Assembly: GCF_004341375.1 (NCBI RefSeq)
Contig: NZ_SLXO01000001.1
Span: 372,001 to 436,000 of the forward strand
Length of the DNA stretch: 64,000 bases
From: Rhodothalassium salexigens DSM 2132
GTDB lineage: Bacteria; Pseudomonadota; Alphaproteobacteria; Sphingomonadales; Rhodothalassiaceae
Direction of reading: 5' to 3'
This document shows positions 54,318 to 63,016 of the stretch, in pieces (the stretch's first letter is position 1; the number at the start of each line of letters is the position of its first letter). A program made the position numbers and the translations under genes. Under the pieces are notes generated by a model that did not search any database, was not told where the DNA came from, and worked only from the letters and a program-made list of their open reading frames with translations.

Positions 54318-54719
54318 TCAACGCTGCGCCGTCGCCTCGATCTCGATCAGAAACTCGGGCAGCGCCAGGGCCTGGACGCCGATCAGCGTGTTGGCCGCCG
54401 GTGTCGCGTCGCCATAGAAGGTCTTCAGCGCGGGCAGGATCGCGGCCATTTTGTCGGGGCTGTAGTCGACCACATAGGTGCGCAGGCGGACCACATCCGC
54501 CGGCCCCGCCCCTTGCGACGCCAGCACCGCGCCCAGATTGGCCAGCACCTGACGCGCCTGGGCGGCCAGATCGCCGGGCCCCACCACCCGGCCCTCGCCG
54601 TCCCACGCCACCTGCCCCGCCAGATGCAGAAGCGTGCCGCCATGCGCGCGCACGGCGTGGGAAAAACCATAGGCCACCGCATCGTAGAGCTCGGGCGGAT
54701 TGACAGCGCGGTTGGTCAT
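54318..54719 (-). CDS. RidA/YjgF family protein lacking the canonical arginine
   Basis: A 133-residue RidA-fold protein: LAGQVAWDGEGRVVGPGDLAAQARQVLANLGAVLASQGAG spans the core, then VVRLRTYVVD and a terminal LIEIEATAQR. Archetypal RidA hydrolyses enamines and imines with an Arg in PARSCVEVA; here the aligned segment reads PAANTLIGV, Ala at 109. It therefore belongs to a non-archetypal subgroup whose reaction is uncertain. AGGAGG precedes the ATG at 54719, which overlaps the VOC gene stop (ATGA). Last gene of the leftward transporter operon. Confidence 0.88.
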   Translation of the reverse strand: MTNRAVNPPELYDAVAYGFSHAVRAHGGTLLHLAGQVAWDGEGRVVGPGDLAAQARQVLANLGAVLASQGAGPADVVRLRTYVVDYSPDKMAAILPALKTFYGDATPAANTLIGVQALALPEFLIEIEATAQR

Positions 54720-55273
54720 GGCGGGCCTCCTGTGGCCGGATGGGGTCGACGCGGCAGATACCGGGTCAACTCGATATAGTTGCCCCAAGGGTCGCGCAGA
54801 TAATGCGAGACCATGGCCGCCAGCGGTCCCTCCTCGGCGGTGATCGGCCCAGCGAGCGGTGTGCAGCCATGGGCCGTCAGATGGTCCACCGCCGTGTCGA
54901 GGTCGCGCACCCGGAGGTTCAGATGGTGCCCGCCGGCGTCGCAGTTGCGCGGCGGCACGCGCACGCGATCCGCCGGCGCGTCGTACTGGAACAGCTCCAA
55001 CGCCAGATTGGGCGGTGCTTCCACCAGCGCCATGTGCAGGCGCGCGCCGGGCACATCGATATGGGCGGCGGTCCAGTCACGCCCGTCCGCCGCCATGGGC
55101 ATGGCGGCGCTGTCGAGCGGTCCGAGACGGTAGACCACGCGCACACCGAACGCCGCCTGGTAGAACGCGATGGCGCCATCCAGATCGGGCACCGTCAAGC
55201 CCATATGGGCCACCCCCTCGAACCCGGGAAACGGGCCTTCTCGCTCGGTGGCGGTGTCGGTCGGCTCGGTCAT
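54716..55273 (-). CDS. VOC (glyoxalase/dioxygenase superfamily) protein
   Basis: A 185-residue two-module vicinal-oxygen-chelate protein. The four expected metal ligands are in place: His23 (VAHMGLTVPDLDGA), Glu93 (LALELFQYD), His117 (GGHHLNLRVRDLD) and Glu168 (PWGNYIELTRYLP). The H/E/H/E pattern fits a glyoxalase-I-like or related lyase/isomerase; the substrate is unknown. GAGGGACC precedes the ATG. It is sandwiched between the transporter gene (14 bp upstream) and ridA (4-base overlap), so the three are cotranscribed. Confidence 0.9.
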   Translation of the reverse strand: MTEPTDTATEREGPFPGFEGVAHMGLTVPDLDGAIAFYQAAFGVRVVYRLGPLDSAAMPMAADGRDWTAAHIDVPGARLHMALVEAPPNLALELFQYDAPADRVRVPPRNCDAGGHHLNLRVRDLDTAVDHLTAHGCTPLAGPITAEEGPLAAMVSHYLRDPWGNYIELTRYLPRRPHPATGGPP

Positions 55274-55287
55274 GGTCCGGTCCCTCG

Positions 55288-56703
55288 TCACAGGTTCAAC
55301 ACCAGCACGGCACCGATCGCGAACGGCACCAGATAGCGCACGGAAAAGCGCCACAATCGGTAGAGGACGCCGTCACCGAGCCCGGTCTGGCCCAGCGTCA
55401 CCGGACGGTGCATCAACCAGCCGGCGATGATCGCCACACAGATGCCGCCGCCCGGCATGATGATGTTGGAGACCACATAATCCAGGATTTCGAACACGTT
55501 GCGCTCGGCGAACACGGGCAGAAAACCAAGCGGTCGGGCGTCCTGCCAGCGGTTGAACGACAACACGGTCGCCAGCCCCATGACCGCCAGGGCGAGCGCC
55601 AGCAACCAGGTGACCGGCCCGCGCCGCCAGCGGCCGCGGTCCTCGAAATTGGCGACCACCGATTCCAGGATGGTGACCGTGGAGGTCAGCGCGGCGAGCG
55701 CCATCAACAGAAAGAACGCCGGCCCGATGATCCGGCCCATGGGCATTTCCGCGAACGCGATGGGCAGGGTCTCGAACAACAGCCCCGGTCCCTGGGCGGG
55801 TGACAGGCCGTAGTGCAGCACGATGGGAAAGATCGCCAAGCCGGCGACCAACGCCACCCCGCCGTCGGCGAGCGCAATCACCGTCGCCGAGCGGGCCAGA
55901 TTGACCTCGCGCCGGGTATAGGCACCGATGGTCAGGATCACGCCGAGGCCGACGCCGAGCGAGAAAAAGCTCTGCCCCACCGCCATCAGGACGATCGACG
56001 GCGTTAGCTTGGCGAAGTCGGGCGCGAACAGGAACGCGGCCCCCGCCAGAAAATCCGTCGTGGCGATGGCATAGACCAGCAACAGCCCCAAGATGACGAA
56101 CAGCCCCGGGGTCATCACGGCCAGGAACCGCTCAACCCCGCGCTTGAGTCCGAGAGCGACGATGATGGCGGTCAACGCGATGAACAAGGCCATAAAGCCG
56201 GCCATGCGCACCGGGTCGCCGGTCATGGCAGCGAACAACCGCGGCGACGCCTCGGCGGTCAGGTCGTCGAAACGACCGCTCACCCCCAGGGTGAAATAGT
56301 CGATGGTCCAGCCGGCGATCACCGCATAGAAGCTCATCGCCAGGAACACGCCGATCATGCAGACGAGGCCGAAGAGCCGCCAATGGCGGTGCACCTCGCC
56401 CTGATGCGCCATGGTGTCCAGAGTGCCGACAACGCTGCGCCCGCCGTGCCGGCCGATCGTCAACTCGGCGATCAAGGCGGGCAGTGCGATCGCCAACAGC
56501 GCCAGCACATAGACCAGCACGAACGCCCCGCCGCCATGGGCGCCGGCCACATAGGTGAACTTCCAGATGTTGGAGATCCCCACCGCGCTGCCGATCGCGG
56601 CGGCCAGAAAGGTGAAATTGTTGGTCCACTTGGGCACCGCTCCGGTGCCCGTGTCGGTCCCGGTCTCAGACCCGATCTCAGTCCCAATCTCAGTCAACGC
56701 CAC
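55288..56703 (-). CDS. Neurotransmitter:sodium symporter (NSS/SLC6, LeuT-type) transporter
   Basis: A 471-residue Na+-coupled transporter with about 11-12 helices. The first two helices carry the family hallmark NFTFLAAAIGSAVGISNIWKF, the GGGAFVLVYV motif, and the end PALIAELTIGR. The family typically imports amino acids or related amines. The start is taken as the GTG at 56703 with GGGAAGG about 10 bases upstream; no ATG is in frame between it and TM1. The residues before TM1 are a degenerate 4-residue repeat (TEIG, TEIG, SETG, TDTG). First gene of the leftward transporter-VOC-RidA operon. Confidence 0.88.
   Translation of the reverse strand: MALTEIGTEIGSETGTDTGTGAVPKWTNNFTFLAAAIGSAVGISNIWKFTYVAGAHGGGAFVLVYVLALLAIALPALIAELTIGRHGGRSVVGTLDTMAHQGEVHRHWRLFGLVCMIGVFLAMSFYAVIAGWTIDYFTLGVSGRFDDLTAEASPRLFAAMTGDPVRMAGFMALFIALTAIIVALGLKRGVERFLAVMTPGLFVILGLLLVYAIATTDFLAGAAFLFAPDFAKLTPSIVLMAVGQSFFSLGVGLGVILTIGAYTRREVNLARSATVIALADGGVALVAGLAIFPIVLHYGLSPAQGPGLLFETLPIAFAEMPMGRIIGPAFFLLMALAALTSTVTILESVVANFEDRGRWRRGPVTWLLALALAVMGLATVLSFNRWQDARPLGFLPVFAERNVFEILDYVVSNIIMPGGGICVAIIAGWLMHRPVTLGQTGLGDGVLYRLWRFSVRYLVPFAIGAVLVLNL
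56647..56694 (-). repeat. 12-bp tandem repeat at the 5' end of the NSS transporter gene
   Basis: Three clear units on plus, CCCGGTCTCAGA (56659-56670), CCCGATCTCAGT (56671-56682) and CCCAATCTCAGT (56683-56694), plus a more degenerate unit at 56647-56658. They are in frame and encode the TEIG-type N-terminal repeat. Confidence 0.75.
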
Positions 56704-57246
56704 GATGACGAACCTTCCCGGCGGGGGGCAGGACAAGGCGCGGCCGCCAAGGGCCACGCCGACGGCACACGACGCACGACCACCGGCGCCGACTACCCAA
56801 GCGCCACCGCCCGTGCCGTCCGGCCGCAGGGCGCCGTCATCCTGGCACCGGCCCGGCCCGATCCATGACCGAGAATACCGACCAATCCGCCGTCCCATCG
56901 CCCGCCGGCGCGGTCGCCGGTCCAAGCTTGTCGCATCTGTCGCTCCCTGGCTCCGCCGGCTTGGGCGCCGGCCTCTGTTTATCGTTGCCCCCGAAGCCTG
57001 TGCGCGGCCCCTGTTCGCTGTCAATTCCCATCGATCGCCGATGGTGTTGCGTTCGGTGCACCTTGGCCCGGCTGACTGGGCCCAAACCGGGCGGGGCGTG
57101 CGCGGTGGGCGTTGCCTTGAACGCAACGACATCGAAACAACCTTGCTATTGATCGCCGATCGCCTTTCGCCCGAGGATCGGCCCCGGCCCCGCGGGTGTC
57201 TCCGAACCGCGCGGGCCAGTCGTTGACGATCAAAGGACCGCCGCCC
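56704..57246. other. 543-bp divergent intergenic region with operator-like palindrome
   Basis: No convincing gene; short open frames here lack family-like sequence and ribosome-binding sites. It separates the leftward transporter operon from the rightward lyase-dehydrogenase operon and must hold both promoters. A perfect inverted repeat CCATCG-ATCGC-CGATGG lies at 57028-57044 and could be a regulator site. A direct repeat GATCGCC-GATCGCC lies near 57151-57164. Confidence 0.55.
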
Positions 57247-58188
57247 ATGGATCGCACGTCCGTCGACTGGAAAGGCTACTTTCCCGCGCTCACCACCCCT
57301 TTCCACCCCGACGGCAGCCTCGACCTGGAGGGCTGGACGCGCCTGTTGCGCTGGATGGGCGACCAGCGCATGCACGGCGTGGTGGTCGCCGGCACCACCG
57401 GCGAATGGTTCTCGCTCAGCGATCGCGAACTGGCGGCGCTGTTCCGCCGGGCGGGCGAGATCCTGGCCGGCCGGGTGACCTTGATCGCCGGGGTCAACAG
57501 TTTCCACGCCCAGACCAGCCTGGCCAAGGCGCGTCTGGCCGCCGACAGCGGGTTCGACGGCCTGTTGCTGACCCCACCGCCCTATGTGAAGCCGAGCGCG
57601 CGTGAAATCGCCGTCTTCTATGCCGATGTGGCGGCGGCGGCACCGCTGCCGATCTGCCTCTACAATTGGCCGCCGGGAACCCATGTGGACATGACGCCCG
57701 ACCTGCTGGCCGACCTGGCCGAGATCGACACCGTGGTGGCACTCAAGAACTCGACCCCCCACTGGGACCGCTTCCTGACCACGGTCGAGCGCCTGCACAC
57801 CCGGCTGCGGTTGTTCGGCATCCCCACCAACGACGAGGGCATCGCGCTGTTCCAGGCCGGCAAGGCCGATGGGCTGATGGGCGCCGGGGCGGTGCTGGGC
57901 AGCGACCATCCCGATTTCTTCGACGCCATCTGGGACGGCGACATCGAGCGCGCCCGCCGGCTCGGCCAGCGCGATCGCAAGCTGATGACCGACTGGTTCA
58001 CGCCCGGCTTCACCGGCCGCTTCGGCTCGGCCCAGGCGATCCTCAAGACCGCGCTCGACCTGCGCGGCCTGCCCGGCGGCCCGGTACGCCGGCCGCTCCT
58101 CGACCTGGATCGCGCCGGCCGCGACGCTGTGCGGCGGACGCTCGTGGACCTGGGCCTGCCGGTCGCGGACGCCGACGCGACGCCTTGA
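57247..58188 (+). CDS. DHDPS/NAL-family lyase or deaminase (LhpC-like candidate)
   Basis: A 313-residue class I aldolase-fold protein of the DHDPS/N-acetylneuraminate-lyase family. It has ALTTPF, AGTTGEWFSLSDRE (49-53 = GTTGE), catalytic Tyr139 in LYNWPPGTHVD and Schiff-base Lys167 in VALKNSTPHW. The Arg that binds the second carboxylate in DapA (PxR) is absent (PPGTH), so it is not lysine-pathway DapA; that role is filled at 38717-39628. Its link to an HcnABC/LhpBEF-type dehydrogenase recalls hydroxyproline catabolism, in which a DHDPS-family enzyme deaminates pyrroline-4-hydroxy-2-carboxylate. This assignment is inference. Confidence 0.85.
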   Translation: MDRTSVDWKGYFPALTTPFHPDGSLDLEGWTRLLRWMGDQRMHGVVVAGTTGEWFSLSDRELAALFRRAGEILAGRVTLIAGVNSFHAQTSLAKARLAADSGFDGLLLTPPPYVKPSAREIAVFYADVAAAAPLPICLYNWPPGTHVDMTPDLLADLAEIDTVVALKNSTPHWDRFLTTVERLHTRLRLFGIPTNDEGIALFQAGKADGLMGAGAVLGSDHPDFFDAIWDGDIERARRLGQRDRKLMTDWFTPGFTGRFGSAQAILKTALDLRGLPGGPVRRPLLDLDRAGRDAVRRTLVDLGLPVADADATP

Positions 58189-58222
58189 CAGCCGGTCTCC
58201 TTTGCCGCCGACTGGTGCACCC

Positions 58223-59383
58223 ATGAGCTATGACGTGGCGATCATCGGCGGCGGTCTCGCAGGCACGGCCGCCGCCTATTACCTGACCGGCCACGGCCTC
58301 ACGCCGGCGGTGCTGGAGGCGGGCGAGTTGAACGCCGAGGCGTCGGGCGCCAATGCCGGGTCGCTGCATTTCCAACTGGAACACCGGCTGATCGCCCATG
58401 GCGACGCACTCGCCCAGCAGGTGGCGGCGATCATCCCGCTGGCCAAGCGCGCCATGGCGCTGTGGCGCGGCCTCGAAACCGAGCTGCGCGCGCCGCTCGA
58501 CGTGGTCATGGACGGCGGGCTGATGCTTGCCGAGACGCCGGAGGACATGGCGCGCCTGGAGGCCAAGCAGGCGGTCGAGGCGCGTTGGGGCCTGGATACA
58601 CAGATGCTGGACCAGGCGCAGGTGCGCGCACGCCTGCCCGGCGTCGCCGACACGGTCCTGGGCGCCGCCCACTGCGCCGACGAGGGCCACGCCAACCCGC
58701 GCCTGACCACCCTGGCCTATGCCCGCCGGGCGGCCGAGCGCGGCGCGCGCTTCTTCCCCCATGCGCGCGTGACGGCGACCGAGCGGCGCGCCGGCGCGTG
58801 GAGCCTCACGCTCGCCGACGGCCGGCGGATCCGGGCGCGGGTGCTGGTCAACGCGGCCGGCGCCTGGGCGCGCGACGTGGGCCAGCTGGCCAATGTGCAC
58901 ATCCCGATCGTGCCGGTCGCCCTTCAGATGACCGTTACCGAACCGGTCGCGCCGCGCCTGGGCCACCTCATCCAGCACGCCGGCAAGGCGCTGTCCATGA
59001 AGCAGGTGGAAGCCGGCAACATCCTGGTCGGCGGCGGCTGGCCGGCGCGCCTCGGCGACCCGGGGCGGCGGCCGCGCGCCTTCCCGCGCACCATCGCGCG
59101 CAACCTGGCCACCGCCTGCGGCGTCTGGCCCGAGCTCGGCCGGCTGGCCCTGCTGCGCACCTGGACCGGCACGGTGGGCGTCAGCACCGACCAATTGCCG
59201 CTGATCGGCCGCTTGAGCGCCCTGCCCGATTATTATGTGGTCGGCGCCGGGTCGGGGTTCACCCTCGGCCCGGCCTTCGCGGCCACACTGGCCGACCAGA
59301 TCGCCACCGGCCGCAGCGACCCGCAGGCGACCGTCTACAGCCCCGACCGGTTCGCTCATCTCAACATGTTCATGGGATTGTGA
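58223..59383 (+). CDS. DadA-type FAD-dependent amino/imino-acid oxidoreductase subunit
   Basis: A 386-residue glycine-oxidase/DadA-fold flavoprotein with the N-terminal VAIIGGGLAGTAAAYYL fold (Gly residues about 8-13), EASGANAGSLHFQLEHR, VNAAGAWARDV and the terminal DQLPLIGRLSALPDYYVVGAGSGFTLGP. It corresponds to the catalytic beta subunit in HcnC, LhpB or OoxB-type complexes. It is 34 bp after the lyase gene and 16 bp before the [2Fe-2S] protein, all rightward, so the products probably form one complex. Substrate: a D- or cyclic amino acid, not decidable here. Confidence 0.9.
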   Translation: MSYDVAIIGGGLAGTAAAYYLTGHGLTPAVLEAGELNAEASGANAGSLHFQLEHRLIAHGDALAQQVAAIIPLAKRAMALWRGLETELRAPLDVVMDGGLMLAETPEDMARLEAKQAVEARWGLDTQMLDQAQVRARLPGVADTVLGAAHCADEGHANPRLTTLAYARRAAERGARFFPHARVTATERRAGAWSLTLADGRRIRARVLVNAAGAWARDVGQLANVHIPIVPVALQMTVTEPVAPRLGHLIQHAGKALSMKQVEAGNILVGGGWPARLGDPGRRPRAFPRTIARNLATACGVWPELGRLALLRTWTGTVGVSTDQLPLIGRLSALPDYYVVGAGSGFTLGPAFAATLADQIATGRSDPQATVYSPDRFAHLNMFMGL

Positions 59384-59399
59384 AAGGGAGGGCTCGCCC

Positions 59400-59702
59400 A
59401 TGCCGACGCGCATCGACCGAGGCGTCACCCGCGGCCCCCGCATCGCCCTGCGCTTCGACGGCCAGACGGTGGCGGCCCATGCCGGCGACAGCATCGCCGC
59501 CGCCTTGATCGCCGCCGGCATCCGCGCCTGGCGCGTCGACCGCCATGGCCGCCCGCGCGGGCTCTGGTGTGGCATGGGCGTCTGTTACGACTGTCTGGTG
59601 GGCGTCGAGGCCGCCGACGGCACGGTGCGCCGGGTGCGCGCCTGCACCACCCCGGCCGAGGACGGCATGACCCTGCACACCGACCGGGAGGCCAGCCGAT
59701 GA
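59400..59702 (+). CDS. [2Fe-2S] ferredoxin-like subunit (HcnA/LhpF-type)
   Basis: A 100-residue plant-type [2Fe-2S] domain. The cluster ligands are Cys57, Cys62, Cys65 (LWCGMGVCYDCLV) and Cys82 (RACTT), and the rest (IALRFDGQTVAAHAGDSIAAALIAAG) is the N-terminal beta-grasp. It equals the small gamma-type subunit of HcnABC and octopine/hydroxyproline dehydrogenases and passes electrons from the FAD subunit. GGGAGGG lies 8 bases upstream. Its stop overlaps the next start (ATGA). Confidence 0.92.
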   Translation: MPTRIDRGVTRGPRIALRFDGQTVAAHAGDSIAAALIAAGIRAWRVDRHGRPRGLWCGMGVCYDCLVGVEAADGTVRRVRACTTPAEDGMTLHTDREASR

Positions 59703-61222
59703 GCGGCGATGACCCGACGGCGACCGCCGCGCCGGTCGCCATCGTGGGCGCGGGGCCGGCGGGTCTGGCCGCCGCAGCGCTGTTGGCCGACCATGGGGTG
59801 CGGCCGCTGCTGATCGACGAAGCGCCCCGGCCGGGCGGTCAGATCCTGCGCCAGCCGCCGCGCGAGACCACAGTCGAGCGCTGGCTGCCGGGACCGCTCT
59901 ACCGCGCGCCCAAGGCGGCGCTGCGGGCGGTCGAGGACCGCGCGGACATCGCCTGGCTGGGCGGCGCGACGGTGCTGGGTATCGACCCGCCCGACCCGCT
60001 GGCCGGGCGCGACGGGTTCGAGCTGTGGGTCGATACCGGCGCCCGGGGCCATCGCCTGATCGCCGCCGAGCGCGTGCTGCTGGCCACCGGCGCCTACGAA
60101 TTGCCGGTGGCGTTTCCGGGCTGGACGCTGCCCGGCGTCATGGGCGCCGGCGCGCTTCAGACAGTGCTGAAAAGCCAGCAGATACTGCCCGGCAACCGGC
60201 TGGTATTCGCCGGCAGCCACCCCTTGCAACTGGTGGTCGCCGACCAGGCGCTCGACGCCGGAGCGGAGGTGGCGCTGGTCGCCTTCTCGCAATCGCGCCC
60301 GGCGGTGTTGGCGGCGGCCGCGCGCAGCCTGCGCCACTTAGGCCGCCACTGGCCGAAAGTCTGGACGCCGGCGCGCATCCTCGCCCGACTGGCCGCCCGG
60401 GGCGTGGCGGTTCGGTTTAACACCGTGGTGGCCGAGGCGCACGGCAGCCACTCGGTCACGGCGGCGACGCTCGCCGGGCTCGACCGCGCCGGCGGCCGAG
60501 CCCCCGACATGACCGCAGACCGCCGCGCGCGCGTCGCCTGCGACACGCTGGCGCTCTGCTATGGCTTTCTGGCCGGCACCGAGTTGGCGCGCGCCACCGG
60601 GGCGGCGTGGACCTGGGATCTGGACGCCGGCGGCTGGCTGGTCGCCCATGACGGCGCCTTCCGGTCGAGCGTGCCGGGCCTTTATGCGGCCGGCGAGGCC
60701 ACCGGCGTCGACGGCGCCGACGCCGCCCTGGCCAAGGGCCGGCTGGCCGCCCGCGCGATCCTGGCCGATCGGGGCTGGGCGACAAGCGATAGCACCGATG
60801 CCGCCCGGCGCCGCGACGCCCGCGCGCTGGCCCGGGCGCTCGCCTTCGCGCGCGATTTGCGCCGGTTCGCGCGGCCGCCGCATCGCGCGCTCGACCGGAT
60901 CACCGGCGCCGACACCCTTGTCTGCCGCTGCGAGGCGATCACCCGCGCGGGCGTCGAGGCCGGCCGCCAGCCGCCGCTCGCCCTGGCCGACATGAACGCG
61001 GTCAAACGCGCCACGCGGGTCGGCATGGGCGCCTGCCAGGGCCGGCTGTGCGGCGCGATCCTGGCCCGGCTGGCGCGCCCGGGCACCGGCGGCGGCCAGC
61101 CGCCCCGGCCGTTCACCGCGCGGATGCCGGTCAAGCCGGCGTCGATCGCCGCTGTCGCCGCCCTGGCCGAGCACGCGGACGCGGCGGACGACGACCGAGG
61201 CGACCAGACCGACGACGGCTAG
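59699..61222 (+). CDS. FAD/NAD(P)-binding subunit with BFD-like [2Fe-2S] domain (HcnB/LhpE-type)
   Basis: A 507-residue flavoprotein. The N-terminal [21 protein letters not shown] fold is followed by [40 protein letters not shown], a central second nucleotide fold and [15 protein letters not shown]. The C-terminus has a Cys-rich BFD/Fer2-like part: [15 protein letters not shown] then [10 protein letters not shown]. This is the alpha subunit of HcnB/OoxA/LhpE-type dehydrogenases. It overlaps the ferredoxin gene by 4 bases, and its stop codon overlaps the convergent fhs stop in a CTAG. A Gly/Pro-rich tail of about 60 residues ends the protein. Confidence 0.9.
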   Translation: MSGDDPTATAAPVAIVGAGPAGLAAAALLADHGVRPLLIDEAPRPGGQILRQPPRETTVERWLPGPLYRAPKAALRAVEDRADIAWLGGATVLGIDPPDPLAGRDGFELWVDTGARGHRLIAAERVLLATGAYELPVAFPGWTLPGVMGAGALQTVLKSQQILPGNRLVFAGSHPLQLVVADQALDAGAEVALVAFSQSRPAVLAAAARSLRHLGRHWPKVWTPARILARLAARGVAVRFNTVVAEAHGSHSVTAATLAGLDRAGGRAPDMTADRRARVACDTLALCYGFLAGTELARATGAAWTWDLDAGGWLVAHDGAFRSSVPGLYAAGEATGVDGADAALAKGRLAARAILADRGWATSDSTDAARRRDARALARALAFARDLRRFARPPHRALDRITGADTLVCRCEAITRAGVEAGRQPPLALADMNAVKRATRVGMGACQGRLCGAILARLARPGTGGGQPPRPFTARMPVKPASIAAVAALAEHADAADDDRGDQTDDG

Positions 61223-62901
61223 AACAGCCCGTCGATCTCGCCGGCGTCGGTCAGGGTGATCGCCTCGGCGGCGGGTTGGCGCGGCAGGCCGGGCATGGTC
61301 ATGATATCGCCGGCGAGCGCGACCACGAAGCCGGCGCCGGCCGCCAGGCGCACCTCGCGCACCGGCAGGGTGTGGCCGGTGGGCGCGCCGAGCCGGCCGG
61401 GGTCGGCGCTGAACGAATACTGGGTCTTGGCGATACACACCGGCAGGCGGCCATGGCCCTGGGCTTCCCAGTCGGCCAATTGGCGTGCGACCCGCGGCGC
61501 CAGGGCGACGCCGTCGGCGCGGTAGATCTCGCGCGCCACCCGCTCGATCTTGGCCTGAAGCCCCAGATCGTCGGCATAGAGCGGCGTGAAGTTGGCCGCA
61601 CCCTGGTCGGCAAGGGCCGCCACATGCTCGGCCATGGCGCGGATACCGGCGCTGCCCTCGGCCCAATGGGTGTTGAGAAACGCCGGCACGCCCCGAGCCT
61701 CGCAATAGGCGATGACCGCATCGGCTTCGGCGTCGGTGTCGGTGGCGAAGCGGTTGAGGCCCACCACCACCGGCAGGCCGAACTTGGCGATATTCTCCAT
61801 GTGGCGGCCCAGATTGGCGCACCCGGCCTCGACCGCGGCGACATTCTCGACGCCCAGATCGCCCTTGGCGACGCCGCCGTTCATCTTCAGCGCGCGGATG
61901 CTGGCCACCAGCACCACCGCGTCGGGCGCCAGTCCGGCTTGCCGGCACTTGATATTCAGGAACTTCTCAGCGCCCAGGTCGGCGCCGAAACCCGCTTCGG
62001 TGACCACATAATCGGCCATCGACAGCGCCGCCTTGGTGGCGATCACCGAATTGCAGCCATGGGCGATGTTGGCGAACGGCCCGCCATGGACCAGGGCCGG
62101 GTTGTTCTCGATGGTCTGCACCAGATTGGGCTGCATGGCCTCCTTGAGCAGCGCGGCCATGGCGCCGTCGGCCTTCAGGTCACGGGCAAAAACCGGGCTC
62201 TGGTCGCGGCGATAGCCGACGATGATCGCGCCAAGCCGGCGTTCGAGATCGTCCAGATCCTCGGCCAGGCAGAGGATCGCCATCACCTCAGACGCCACGG
62301 TGATGTCGAAGCCGGTCTCGCGCACGAAGCCGTTGGCCGCCCCGCCGAGCCCGGTGGCGACCTGGCGCAGCGACCGGTCGTTCATGTCCAAGACCCGGCG
62401 CCAGGTGATCCGGCGCGGGTCCAGGTCAAGCGCATTGCCCCAGTGCAGATGATTGTCGATCATCGCGGCGAGCAGGTTGTGGGCCGCGGAGATGGCGTGG
62501 AAGTCGCCGGTGAAGTGCAGGTTGATGGCGTCCATGGGCACCACCTGCGCGCGACCGCCGCCGGTCGCCCCGCCCTTCATGCCGAAACAGGGACCAAGCG
62601 ACGGCTCGCGCAGGCAGATGGCGGCGTTCTTGCCGATGGCGTTGAGGCCGTCGCCCAAGCCCACGGTGGTGGTGGTCTTGCCCTCGCCCGCCGGGGTCGG
62701 GTTGATCGCGGTGACCAGGATCAGCCGCCCGCGCTGGCCGCCGCCGGCGCGGCGCGCGGCCAGGGCCCCCGCGCCGAGCTTCGCCTTGTCGTGGCCATAG
62801 GGCAGCACCTGGTCGGGGCGCAGGCCGAGCCGGGCGGCCACCTCGGCAATGGGCTTCTTATGGGCGTTGCGGGCGATTTCGATATCGGACGGATGCGACA
62901 A
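61219..62901 (-). CDS. fhs: Formate-tetrahydrofolate ligase
   Basis: Fhs activates formate to 10-formyl-tetrahydrofolate at the cost of ATP. The 560-residue product contains the P-loop [16 protein letters not shown] (about residues 69-84), [52 protein letters not shown] and [12 protein letters not shown]. The start is TTG at 62901 with a very strong SD (GGGAGGGGGA) 6 bases upstream; the family N-terminus SDIEIARNA begins at residue 5. No folD or other folate gene is adjacent. It converges exactly with the dehydrogenase operon. Confidence 0.96.
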   Translation of the reverse strand: MSHPSDIEIARNAHKKPIAEVAARLGLRPDQVLPYGHDKAKLGAGALAARRAGGGQRGRLILVTAINPTPAGEGKTTTTVGLGDGLNAIGKNAAICLREPSLGPCFGMKGGATGGGRAQVVPMDAINLHFTGDFHAISAAHNLLAAMIDNHLHWGNALDLDPRRITWRRVLDMNDRSLRQVATGLGGAANGFVRETGFDITVASEVMAILCLAEDLDDLERRLGAIIVGYRRDQSPVFARDLKADGAMAALLKEAMQPNLVQTIENNPALVHGGPFANIAHGCNSVIATKAALSMADYVVTEAGFGADLGAEKFLNIKCRQAGLAPDAVVLVASIRALKMNGGVAKGDLGVENVAAVEAGCANLGRHMENIAKFGLPVVVGLNRFATDTDAEADAVIAYCEARGVPAFLNTHWAEGSAGIRAMAEHVAALADQGAANFTPLYADDLGLQAKIERVAREIYRADGVALAPRVARQLADWEAQGHGRLPVCIAKTQYSFSADPGRLGAPTGHTLPVREVRLAAGAGFVVALAGDIMTMPGLPRQPAAEAITLTDAGEIDGLF

Positions 62902-63016
62902 GGCGGTCCCCCTCCCCTGGGTCTGCTGGTTAAAACACGGCCCTCGGCCGCCGGACGAGCCCCTTGCCTACTCATCCGGCGACCGAAAGACCATGGGCGG
63001 CGGCCTCACATTCGCG

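Noticed and set aside
56865-57152. 95-codon plus-strand ORF in the divergent region
   Set aside because: No ribosome-binding site or family-like sequence; the open frame is expected by chance in GC-rich DNA, and the region is better explained as promoter DNA.
57247-58188. Second lysine-pathway DapA
   Set aside because: The carboxylate-binding Arg after YNxP is replaced (PPGTH), and a canonical DapA is present at 38717-39628.
56704-58224. 507-codon N-terminal extension of the NSS transporter frame (978 codons in total)
   Set aside because: The extension is antisense to the DHDPS-family gene and the promoter region; the GTG at 56703 with its Shine-Dalgarno and the family-typical TM1 position fit better.
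58223-61222. Hydrogen cyanide synthase HcnABC
   Set aside because: The subunit types match, but the order differs (C-A-B) and a DHDPS-family gene leads the operon, which fits imino-acid catabolism better. Kept only as an alternative.
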